Below the pieces are notes generated by a model that made no database searches, was not told the DNA's origin, and saw only the letters and a list, made by a program, of their open reading frames with translations. The position numbers and the translations under genes were made by a program. Shown piece by piece: positions 42,010-53,100 of a stretch of 64,000 nucleotides of DNA. Every line of letters begins with the position of its first letter. Position 1 is the first letter of the stretch. The stretch is from Haemonchus contortus (Eukaryota > Nematoda > Chromadorea > Rhabditida > Trichostrongylidae): the NCBI GenBank assembly GCA_000469685.2, contig LS997566.1, positions 9,321,244 through 9,385,243 of the forward strand, written 5' to 3'.

Positions 42010-44950
42010 TGTGCCTTTAAACGCCCCCAAAAGTAAAACCTCGAGAAGGGATCAAAGTAAAATTTCAAGAAGGAAATAAACAGAGAAAGGGAATTCGTGC
42101 ATCTATGATATCAGCGGCGGAATTGGAGAATTTCCTCTGAGCGAGCGTTCTTCGCTGCCTTGGCTCCTACTTGAATTTCGAGATTATTTAATTGATTATT
42201 CTTGTTGAGAAGGTGATTCATGGGCCTCATTGGGTGCCTTCAACCTCTCAGAGGAGCTCACCAGGGATTGTGGAAGAGGTTTGGTTGTTAGAGTAAGGAA
42301 GGTTCGGTCCCACAGTAAGGAAGGTTCGGTCCCCCATACCGTGCTTTTAGCAACCAACTCTTCAACGATTATGCCCCCTCCGACTGTCTCTATCAATGCC
42401 ACAATATTTGGCGTGTTGTTGTGACGGGGTGCGGCACTGGAGAAAGGGCACTAGTCACGACGGTGGGAAACGAACGTTAATAATATGCTAAACCTCATAA
42501 GGTCAAGCCACCGGCTGTCACAAGATCAGCTCAAAGTCGAACCAGTAAGTCCAGGATTACTGTCTTTGATACTTTCAGAGAATGCCACGCAGGCATACCC
42601 AAAAGGCGAACTGTCTGGGACTATTTTTACCCGAACTTCCATGGCAACGCTTCTCTACTGGAAAGTGGGAAACATGTTTTTAATCAAAGCCCATGAATTA
42701 GAGGCATACATGATATAGAAAAAAAGATAGTCCTGTAGTGAAGGAGGCAACGTGTGGTGTTTGGACGGCAAGCTAAGCCAAACTACCAAGCTGCATTAAG
42801 ATAAACACATCGACTTTGACGGCCCGCCTTCGAAAGGACGTGTGTTAGGCATTTTATGGCAGTTGACTTTTGCCAGGACGTCTGCGCTTCCAAAAGCTGT
42901 CACTATCATGAATACTGTTCGATTCCTAACCAAACTGGATGCTTTTCTCATGCCCTAGGAGAATACAGTACACTGAATCTAAGCCTAACGCAGGGTGTAA
43001 ATAAGAGATCTACATCCGTTTAGTAGTGTAATAAAATAGGGAAGGAGAATCAGGACTTTATACTGTAAGTTTTCGATTTTTGTGGGAACTCTATACCTCA
43101 GGCCCTTCTTTCTATTCTAAGACACAGACTGTTCTGACTGTTCCAGTCTCTCTTGATGCTGGTGGAATTCCTCGTGAAAAGGATGCCCGTGCCAAGACTT
43201 CTCCGCACCAAGTTGACTTCCAAGCTAAGAATGAATTCGAGTACTTTCCAAAATTAAATGAATTTGTTGTGTTGTGACGTTGCAAAGGATCTTCATGCAC
43301 CTTCACATTTTACTTTTCCTGTGGAAAAACGGTTAAGGTGTGGTTATTAGTAGCTAGCCGAAAATCGGATGACTGAATAGCGGCAAGTATCAGCATTGTA
43401 GAACGATTAGATTCTTACACTTTGGATGCTAATCAGTCCCGTTTCGACAAAAAAAACTCTATGCACCTTCAATTGGTTCCTAGTCACTCGACTCTGACTT
43501 GAAGTAGTAGTGGGTTTTCGTATTTGGCTCCTAAAGTAATCTGCAGCGTCATGAGCGCAGATCAGGCTAGTTTTACATCCTCAGGTGAGTTTGATATCAC
43601 TTTTACAACCTCAAAGGGATCAAGGACTGGCTGAGATGGACTGGAACAGCTTTGCGATTTAATTACCCGTTAATTCTTAAGCTTGCAGTGCTACTTGGTC
43701 CTACCCCACCTGCACCCTGAAGAAAGGCGATTGCTGCATCTTATCAGCAGTTGACACACGTCCTAATCTCACCCACAGATGAACGAACGATCATATTTCA
43801 TATTCTAATCTGGAGAAGTGAACAAAATTGGAGCTCGAATAAAATGTTTCGATTTTCTATGTCTCGGAAAGAACTGAAAGGACAGCTGGCAGAGAAGCGG
43901 GTTAGAAACGAGTAATATTTCAGAACCTTTTATCAGACTGAAAACTGTTCCTGGCGAGCCCAATTGCTGGAAGTTATGAGTTCACTCTCGAATTCCTGAG
44001 ATAGGATTCAGAAGGTGAGGTTAAGTACATGGGCAAAGAGGTTCCCGTGCGGAGACCATCGAATATAGCGAAAATAATGTAAGTAAGCAATCAGTACCGA
44101 GAAAATTTTAGAAAAACATTACCTGGATCATCATCTCTGAAGCGAATGGACGGTTGAGCCTTCTGCATGTACCAGAGCATGACTGAAGCGACGTTAACAC
44201 ACAGGCACGTTTTTGACAGAAACTGGCGTGAAGTGGATTATGCGAACGAGCTGCTGACGCTCCGGTCTGGCCGTCCCAGTCTATGAAACTACCAAAGGTG
44301 AGGAGGCATGCCCACAAATTCCAATGTTATCGGTGAATTTTTTTCGATCTCGATGTTCTTCGTGCTCGGTTGAACGTTCAACAATGTGCTCTGAAAGCGT
44401 ATGATTCTTCAACGAAGTTACTGCCAGATAGTTTGAAAAGTGAAAAGAGTAGAAATAAAAATAGGAAAACAGAAAAAAAAGAAAGGAAGGAGGTAGGAAT
44501 AAGCCGTGCTTGGGAGGAAAATGAATGAAAACCGTCTAAAGCGTTCTGACATGATATTTCATGTCACTTCGAGGGGAATCTGTTGGAACTTGTCCTCTTT
44601 TACAGGTCGTAACGTGTTTTGTGTTGTTGAGTGCTGTGTGATGTCACGTGAGGAGGATAGCTTGTTTGAGCTGGAATAGGGTATGCACTTTCTGACCACT
44701 GTCGTTTTGGGAGCTCCCACACTGTGATACAGAAACGAATATTCAGTACGGGCACTCGGCTTTACAGTAATCCTCTAGCTTCCTCACCAACTCCCCCCGT
44801 GCGGAGAACGTCCGTTGCGCGTGTCCGTTGAAAGTAGGTCATCCCGCTCAATTCGCGCGCGGTGCATTCCTCTGAGGTTTCGAGATGACATTACAGTACC
44901 ACCAAGTATCAGTGGAGCGAATGATTTGCATTTGGTCGTATTGTCTCCTC
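42010..44950. other. Gene-free stretch
   Basis: A 20-bp direct duplication of AGTAAGGAAGGTTCGGTCCC lies at 42293-42332. Frames across 42196-42424 are open on both strands but unsupported. At 43658-43668 TTTAATTACCC resembles part of the nematode SL1 leader but lacks the rest of an SL RNA gene. Confidence 0.3.
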
Positions 44951-44959
44951 TTTAAGCTG

Positions 44960-45137
44960 AATGCCGTGGACCAAGCGCAATTCATATGCCCAGCTGTCAA
45001 CTGCGACGTTTGTTAAAGATCGCGGGCTGACATGCCGCGTGCGGTGGCTGCGGCGTGACCTGGTTTCGACGGACACGCGCAACGATGCGCACCCCACCCC
45101 GTGCCCTTGTCCAAAGCCCCTTTTCGATGCGTCGAAT
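44960..45137 (-). repeat. GC-rich probable repeat
   Basis: The minus strand carries GACAAGGGCACGGGGTGGGG and neighbouring GC-rich sequence unlike the AT-rich surroundings, open in several frames. I suspect a dispersed repeat but cannot name it from sequence alone. Confidence 0.25.
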
Positions 45138-45138
45138 A

Positions 45139-45666
45139 CAGTAGCGCTCAAAAGTCTTCGGTGGAATGGTTCTTCAGCCGTACTTTCAGTCGTAACTCCT
45201 TTCCTACCAGATCTAGTCATGCGAAATTTCTATATTTGGAGCGTGGATGTATTTTGAATATTTACCACTATTAACCTGCAATCTTATCATGTTCCAGAGA
45301 GAGCACGAACAAAGTGCATGGACTCGAAATCGCACTGAAAATACAGATGATGGTCCTTCTAAAATGTCTTTGCTTTTTGTCTTGCCTAAAGTGTACGAGC
45401 TGTAATGCCGAACACAATAGAGAAAAACGCACATATGGTGCAAATAAGTGCAGACGTCAAAAACTGGAGTTTTAGCAAAATCTGCTACCGCAACAAACAC
45501 CTTGCTCTATCTGTGGATATTGCAGCTTTGCAATCAAATACTCCTGGGAGGGTGAAATATGCTCTAGTTAAACATATCCAAATTTGGCGCGATTTGGTCT
45601 ACTAAGAAGAAAGTTATGAACGAAAAAACGTCAAAGCATTTCACCGAAGACTTTTGAGCGCTACTG
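45139..45666. mobile_element. 528-bp TA-flanked MITE with CAGT termini
   Basis: The left end CAGTAGCGCTCAAAAGTCTT continues with CGGTG; the right end is its reverse complement (AAGACTTTTGAGCGCTACTG), giving about 30 bp of nearly perfect terminal inverted repeat. TA occurs on both sides (45137-45138 and 45667-45668). No transposase is encoded. This is a non-autonomous Tc1/mariner-type element. Confidence 0.8.
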
Positions 45667-45734
45667 TATGTGACTAGTGAGAATTTGTGTGTTAAAATGT
45701 GGTTACGCTGTGTTGGATTAATGTAAGAGCCGGG

Positions 45735-46005
45735 TGCCGTACACCGTCTCCATTTTTTTCTCTCTACGGCATCTTCTGCTATTACCTGGCTTCGTCAGAG
45801 TCCTTCTTGATCACGCCTCGCCATCTCTTCTTTGGGGTTCCTCGTGGTACCCCATTGCCTCCCTTATCGGATATCTCTGTGGTCTTCTTGGTACGTGCCC
45901 GTACCATCGTAGGCGCTGCATTCTCATCTTCAGCTGCATTGAGGCTGTTCACATACATGCTCTGATGTCTTCATTTCTGATCCGATCCAACCGCAAGTCC
46001 ATCTG
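45735..46005 (-). mobile_element. RTE-like LINE, C-terminal reverse-transcriptase fragment
   Basis: Translated on the minus strand, the region gives RIRNEDIRACM, then LKMRMQRLRWYGHVPRRPQR, then PQRRDG, and later RREKKWRRCTAP in another frame. This order (N-D-I-R, K-x-R-x-x-R-L-R-W-Y-G-H-V, R-P-x-G-x-P-K-x-R-W, D-R-x-K-W-R) is the well-known C-terminal tail of RTE-type LINE polyproteins in nematodes. Stops and frameshifts show it is dead. It ends beside the palindromic element at 46038. Confidence 0.7.
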
Positions 46006-46037
46006 AGATTTCGGCTCTATGAGGTAAAAAAAAAACA

Positions 46038-46487
46038 ATAGAAATCTTGGCACTATTTACCCTTTACTGCCCCACTTTGTCGAGAATGGGTGGATTTCTA
46101 TCGAATTTTTTTTCAAGAAGATGAAACCGACTAGAAACTCGCCTAGAGGAGTAATTTGACCCGTACAACAAGAATATCGCATCCACTCGTCATGAAGATG
46201 CCTAGCGCTTGCGCCACAGACGCCGTGTTTTGGCGCCAAAACGCGCCATTGGTTTTGACGCGCGCTCTATCGAGATCCCATGGGAATGCCGCGCAGAAAA
46301 AGCGTGCGAAAAAGCGGCGCTATTCATTTTCATGATGAATGGATGCGAAGTTCGTGTTCCACGGGTCAAATTACCCCTCTAGGCAAGTTTCTAGTCGGTT
46401 CCACCTTTTGGAAAAAATTCGATAGAAATCAAGCCTATTTTCGACGAAGTGGGGCAGTAAAGGGTGAATAGTGCCGAAATTTTGATT
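46038..46487. mobile_element. Palindromic element of about 450 bp with arms of about 165-190 bp
   Basis: AATAGAAATCTTGGCACTAT at the left end reappears inverted at the right (ATAGTGCCGAAATTTTGATT). The similarity continues inward through GACTAGAAACT, TAATTTGACCCGT and CATGA, with about 80-85% identity by eye. The two arms therefore encode nearly the same peptide on opposite strands (LHDEWMR...GQITPLGEFLVG against FHDEWMR...GQITPLGKFLVG), which is an artefact of the palindrome. The centre at about 46205-46320 is GC-rich. Confidence 0.75.
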
Positions 46488-46499
46488 ACTTAAACAATC

Positions 46500-47117
46500 C
46501 GAACGAATTTAAAGACTTAGTTCACGGTGAAAGCGTTTCCTGCGAGGATAGCGCAAGGGATGCTGCCGGATGAAAAACTGTCTAGATAGGGCGCAGAATG
46601 GGCCTCAAACTGGCTTTGCCGACGCACACACCCTAAGGCGGGTGGACGAGTTGTCACACAGCGTTGTAGAGGCTGTAGAGGTTGCCGTATTCGCACTAGG
46701 ACCCACACGTTCCGCCCAGGCAGCTTAATGTCGCCAGATGTGCATGTGTGACTTACGCACACACACATACGCACAGCTCACATGAACTCTTTTGATCATG
46801 CCCTATGCTCAACCCACTCCAAACTTGTTGCGTATTAGGTGATAATGAATTTCGTGGTGAGGAGATCGCAGACAGACAGGCAGACTGACAGACAGACACA
46901 TACGGGGGGACCGTCACCTCGTGCGTCCGAGGACGCGCGCGGCAAATTGCGCGACGAAGTTCGTGGCGATACTGCCGCCAATTTTCGGGGCACAAACTCG
47001 AAGTGGAGTACTTTAACAGGGTCAGATGAACTGTATGAGCCAAGTGCCCATATTGACTTTTCGTTCCCGTAGGTAACGAGGGAAAATTTGAACGGGGTAG
47101 GAGCGTTTTGTGCAATG
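46500..47117. other. Region upstream of unc-45
   Basis: It contains microsatellite-like stretches: CACACACA near 46759 and CAGACAGACAGGCAGACTGA near 46870. Three overlapping minus frames at 46753-47321 are open but have no supporting features. The unc-45 promoter should lie here; no motif identifies it. Confidence 0.3.
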
Positions 47118-47130
47118 TTGCGTTTCATAG
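47118..47130 (+). promoter_or_regulatory. Likely spliced-leader trans-splice acceptor of unc-45
   Basis: TTGCGTTTCATAG ends three bases before the start ATG at 47134. No upstream coding exon is needed and the acceptor is strong, so spliced-leader addition, common in nematodes, is the simplest reading. Confidence 0.55.
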
Positions 47131-47133
47131 TGG

Positions 47134-50100
47134 ATGGTCGCGCATATCGAATCTGCCGAATCGCTCAAAGATGCGGGAAACTGTGCTTTAAAACGAGGAC
47201 AATATTCCAAAGCTAATGAATAGTAAGTTGCTTTTGATTCCTGTTCTGAAAATAGTTTGTCTTCAAACTTTTTTGAATTACTAATTGAGTAATTCATTTC
47301 AGTTACGCAGACGCACTTCAACTTACTGAGGAAAACGATAAAGAACTTCGAGCTGTGATTTACAGAAATCGTTCACTGTTGAGATTGAAACAGGATGATT
47401 TCGAAGAGGCTGAAAGTGATGCGACAAAAGGTGTGCTTCACTCAGAAACTTGTTTGAAATATCTTCTTGTTCTTTTTCACGTTCCTTTTTCCATTGTTTA
47501 AATGGTAGTGCTAACTGTAAATTTCCTGCCGAAGTCAAGTTCAGTCTATTTTTTGTTGATTGTGTAAATGATTTCTGAGATTTCCTATAAGATGAATTTT
47601 AGGCCCCTATGTACCATGCCTGGCGCTATCAGGTCGGAAAACGGCCTAGTTACGACGCTAAAAGGGCTCAAAGGTTGTCCCGTGTGTATGTCCCGACAAG
47701 TTTCAGCGGCATTGTAGAGGCTGTGCCATTAACAAAAGAAGCCATGAAGGAAATTAACAACTTGTCATGGCCCATTGCGATAGTGAAAGGCAATTCTCTC
47801 CAGTTTTGGCCTTATGTAGCCAGCTCTTTGCACAATTGCAACTACTAAAATCTCGTCCAAATGCCCCTTCCATGTCATTTCCGTCATGGGGATCTCGTAC
47901 AACCTTCATTTTCACTACTTTGATAAGCTTTATTTTTCGAAAAATTGGCAAATTTTCTCGCTCCTTCATCACCGATGCACTGATCCCAACCAATACTTCC
48001 GCTTTTTAACTTAAACAGGATACTTCAAAGTTACCTTAAACAGTGTCTTTATGTCGTTGAGAATAAGAGTGCCCTGCTTTCCTAACGATATGTTTGTGAG
48101 CTTGGAATGGCATGATTGTCGACGATGACCGCTCACTTCCATGTTCGCAACCGTGACAGGTTCGGTATCATAGTTGAGCTCTTCATAAACATTACATAAA
48201 ATTTCTATCGCTTCTAGAAAGTTATTTGCTTGTCACTAGCCCTCTGTTAGAGTTCCGCTGCGAAGGGTATTCGCGGGAACTTCTACTTTCCTGGCCCAGA
48301 TTTTTCAATATCTCTCTGTTATTGGTATCTTTTACTCGTTCTATTCAGCTATTGAATATAGTGGCGCTGATGTGAAAGCACTGTACCGGCGAGCTCTAGC
48401 TCGCGAACACCTCGGCAATGTAGCTGCAGCACTCCAGGATGCCAAAGAAGCGTTGCGATTGTGTCCTGAGGACAAGTAAGTTGCTCTTACTTTTTTCTAG
48501 TTCTCAGCTTTATTTCTGCTCATCTTCAGATCTATTTCTGAGTTGCTCCAACGACTTGTAATCACGAATAATGAAAAAGTAGAAAAAGCTACGAGTATGG
48601 ATAACACGGTAAACGATGTGAAGATTCTGGCATTCGAAGGTTCTGCCAAAGACAAAGAACAGAAATTGCAGGTACCGAGCAAATTATTTGTTTATAATTA
48701 GATTGTTCTAACTGAATATTGAGTTCTAGGCGTTGAACAATCTTCTTGTCCTTTCCAGAGAATCTGAGGAGAGTGCTGCAAAAATATGGCAAATGGTTAG
48801 TTGCTTTTCTGCTTCCATCACGTCTTCGTTTCATAAAAGCATCCTGGTTTCAGCCGTCACGTTCATGCTCACTGGGATATATTTCAGGGGAAGGTTGTGC
48901 CAGCTCTGCTAGTCGTTGCCGAAGATACCAACGAGACGCTGGAAATATCTGTATGTGCCGTCCGAATCATTGACGAGCTTATCAAGGATCATGGTAGAGT
49001 AAGTAGATCCCCCCTGGCTTTCTGGCTAGATTGTTATTTCTGTTCGTTCTTCTAGCTTCACGAGAACCCAACTCTCTTGTCTCTTTATGAGTCCTCTATG
49101 TTTTTCATGAAGGATTTGACAGCTCAGGATTCCCCTTTCCAGGCGTTGTTTTTCCTATCCATGCATGATGATGATGGTTTCCGTTCGGCACGACGTGTCT
49201 GTCGTCTCATGTGTGCTAGAGATGCGAAGGAATATGTGGATGTGGCTGGATTGATTATTCAAAGAGTATTCAATGCTCTTGTGAAAATGGACCGTACAAA
49301 TGATATAAAACCTGATCCAAAAGTGGCTGAAGGTAGTGCCATGATTCTCGCATTTCCAAATGGCTTTAAAACTTTGAGAATAGCTTCCATTGTTCACTCG
49401 CTTTGGATACATGCCCTGGTATCTGTAGTCGGGTATTGCAGCAAGTAACCAATCAGAAGTGCTTATTGCATGCATAGGAACCTTTTCTAAGTCTAGTAAA
49501 TGAACATGCCTACAACCTATAAAATTCTCGTTAAAGTCTCTCCGCGTTATCCTTATGATCGAAATGCATATATCCGGCCATGTCTCGATTCAACAATTCG
49601 TTATTGAATGGTAGCCTTACCCATCGCATTTGTTTTTTTCCAGCTAACAAGCTGTGGATAGTTCGCGTCATTGTGGAGTTAGAGTATATGATAAAAGACA
49701 AAACTGTCGCAGCAATCGTGAGCTTTTACAACATTTCCGACATAACATCAAACAACCTCAAGACAATTTGTTGATTTCTGGCTCGTGAGATGGTTATTGA
49801 CGTGTTGCTTAGAAATTTAATGCACATGGACTATGGAATTCCGAAAGAATGGTCATGGAAATTCGTGGAAGGGCAAGGTTCGTTCTCCATATGTGACTGT
49901 TCACCGGTAAAGCCTCTTAGGCGAGGGCAGGTGGGGTCTCGGTAGTGTAATGGATATCGGTGACCGGATGGCGCAAGTGCGAGTTCGAGTCCCCGAAGTT
50001 TTGCCCACAAATCGCTATCCTTGTGAGATTCTATAACGAATATTTTCAAGGCATGATAAGCCTGTTGGATGTGGCATCGCAGATTCCCGAGCTGTGCGAT

Positions 50101-53100
50101 TATCCGGTAACGCACGAAACTCGACATCATGTGGCAATCTGTCTCCTACGACTTCAAGAGCGTATGGTATTAGTTGACTTGTTTGTTCTCTTTGTATCCC
50201 CTTTTTATGCAAGAATCTTTTTTTTTAATTTTTCCCTATGTTTAGGCACTTGATAATAAAATGGGTACGTACAGGCTGAAGGTGTATACGTTTTTCAAGT
50301 GAGTGGTAAATATTTGACAAGTCATTGATTTGAAATATTCCAGATTTTTCAGTAACCTCATAGCGCGTGTCATCAATGATCCGGACGGTCATGAATATCG
50401 TATAAAACTTGCAGCTTATTTAATGACGTTGCTACAGGTGTTCTTTCTCTTGCCTTCAGAACGCGTTTATTGAATGTCAAATATCGTTTCCTAAGGGCCC
50501 AGTTGATATTGGTATGAAACTTATCAAAAATGATAGGGTCGCTAATGTAATGCTTCAAATGGCTGAGTCTACTAACCACCTTCTGCAAGTATGTGGTCTT
50601 CTTATTCCTCGAAAAGTAAACCGATATACTATTTTTTCTCGTTATTCAGAGCATTGCCGCTGAGTTGATTATGATGACTGTTGTAGACTACGAGCAAGCT
50701 ACCTCTACTCTCAAGGTTAGCGATGGCGATTTTTGAAAACAATCGATTCTTTTTGTGAACCGTCTTGTTAAGGATGGCCTTCCAGACTACGAGCAAGCTA
50801 CCTCTACTCTCAAGGTTGGCGATGGCGATTTTTGAAAACAATCGATTCTTGTTGTGAACCGTCTTGTTAAGGATGGCCTTCCAGACTACGAGCAAGCTAC
50901 CTCTACTCTCAAGGTTGGCGATGGCGATTTTTGAAAACAATCGATTCTTGTTGTGAACCGTCTTGTTAAGGATGGCCTTCCAACTCTGAGAAAGTTATAT
51001 GGTTCTGATGACGACACTGTGAAAGTTCGAGCCTTAGCGGTGAGTTCTTAAGATCAGAGTGAACCTTCCTCTGTGAAGAGAATTTCGTTAGAATGGCCTA
51101 ATTGCCTTGATAAAGTGAGGCACCTGTATAATAAGACACTGTTTGCTCCGTTTCCCACTTTTCAAATCATTCGTTTCGCATATCTTTACTGTTGATAATG
51201 GCGAGTTTTTGAACTTTAAATTTGGTCTGGCTGCCCAAAACGGGAAGGATAGGATGACGATCGGTACTTTTAACAAGCGAATGCTTGCATCGGAAGCGAG
51301 TATGATAGCGAGTATCGTGATGCAAGCTGGGAAGATCGGGGGCGACGTCATCGGGACTGACCGAGACGAGAAGGCATCGCTCGCTGCAGCCCACTTTTGA
51401 AACTGGAGAAGAACTGTTCCTTGGAACATGCGGCAGCAGAGGCTTTGGCGGTGTAGGTGTCCTTGTCAGCACGCACTTCGCCATGAACATCGATTGGTAC
51501 GAAAGCTTGACATCCCGAATCGGATGTTTGCAATTGGGAAGATGTGGCTCAGCCCTAGCTCTAACAATCTTGTCTAAGCACTAACATCGAGCTACGAAGA
51601 AGAAGTGTTGGAAGCATTTTCTATGAACCTGAGAGTCCTCCTCAGAGAGGACTACACCTTCACCAGAGCCATCGGCAAAGCTTTCAACGCCAAGTTGACC
51701 CCACAAAAACCAAGATAGTCCTCACTCGGGGGGAACGAGGCATAGCATTCCTTTCATGAAGGAGGACATGACGTTTGCGGCTGTCTTGGTGTACGTATCG
51801 TCTCAATATGTAGGTCTTCATCAGTTCTGGATTACTCTGGCTCGCGACAGTGACGAATAGTGACGTTACTGGCGGCCGCTCGAAAACTAGGCGGCCAACG
51901 GGAAGACAGGTAAACAGGCAAGTAGAGAGAGTTCAGTCTGAAATCGTTAAAGAGTTGTGCATAGTTGCAAAAGTGAACCAATATTACCAATTAAGGGTCT
52001 TTGCAAATGTGCTGCCGCCGGTGGTGATGATACTTCACGTGCAACAATGAAGGAAGAAACATTGCTGGAACTTGCCCGCACATGCAAAATGTTTTTGCTG
52101 GAATACGAGAAATACAACACTGATGTTAGGCGATTTGCCTGCGAAGGTCTGTCCTATCTTTCCCTTGATGCTGATGTGAAGGAGTGGATTGTCGAGGACT
52201 CGCTTTTGCTTCGGGCTCTGTCTTGCCTTGCCCAATCCGCAGGAGCTCTCTGTGTGTGAGTTCATTTACCTTGTACTGCTTTGGTAGCCCTTTCCACAAG
52301 AGGCTAACAGTTTTTTTTTGAAGGTTCACTTTGGCTAGTATTTATGTGAATCTCACTAATTCATATGATAAACCGCAGGTGGAAGAGGAATTAGTCAAAC
52401 TAGCCCAGGTACAGTTAGACTTTTGCGACAGGGAATTAGTTCTAGCTGAGACATGATGATTTGCTCAGATAGCCAAGACTATTGAAAATCCTAAAGTACG
52501 TACAAGTGCTTTCAAAAACATATGCTTGTTGAGTGCGTGGTGCGATTCGCTTGTTTGTATTGACTGGCTCGTAATCGTTTTCTGATGACGATGTTCCAGT
52601 TCGCCAAACATCACGTGCCTGAGCTCCACCCAAAGGACGCTGATGAATATGTGGAGAAGAGGGTGCGTTGCTTAGTTGAAGAGGGAGCCGTCGCAGCGTG
52701 TGTTGCGGTCAGCAGAACAGAATCGCCTAAAGCATTGGAGTTAATTGCTCGGTATGTTGGCTAGTAATTGCGCTCAGACTGCGTGTTTTATAAAATTCAC
52801 TTGTTTAGGGCTATGCTCGCATTCTCTGAACAAGAAGATCTGAGAGGTCGCATCATTTCTGAAGGTGGCATAAAGCTCTGTCTACGATTGTGTAAGGAAG
52901 CGACAGCAACAGGAAAAATTATGGCGGCTCACGCAATCGCAAAAATTGGGGCAAAGATTGACCCACAAATCGCTTTTCCTGAACAAGGAGCATTTGAGGT
53001 ACGACCTGCTGAACCTAAAGCTGTTCGGTCAATGTTTAACAATTTGATTTACTTACTTTTCTCTATTTATTGTCTTCTATTTCAGGTAGTCAAACCTCTA

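Noticed and set aside
43658..43668. SL1-like TTTAATTACCC, possible spliced-leader RNA gene
   Set aside because: The following bases do not match the rest of SL1, no donor follows at the right place and no Sm site or snRNA-like fold is seen.
46057..46471. Two similar small proteins on opposite strands
   Set aside because: Their similarity is explained by the palindromic element; there is no start, splice or codon evidence for translation.
49013..49142. In-frame upstream extension of the unc-45 exon at 49143
   Set aside because: The frame is open, but a clear donor (GTAAGT at 48999) and acceptor (CCTTTCCAG at 49142) bracket it, and removal gives the expected UNC-45 sequence without an insertion.
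50629..50940. 103-aa minus-strand frame with 33-residue repeats
   Set aside because: It is the antisense of the 99-bp tandem units of unc-45.
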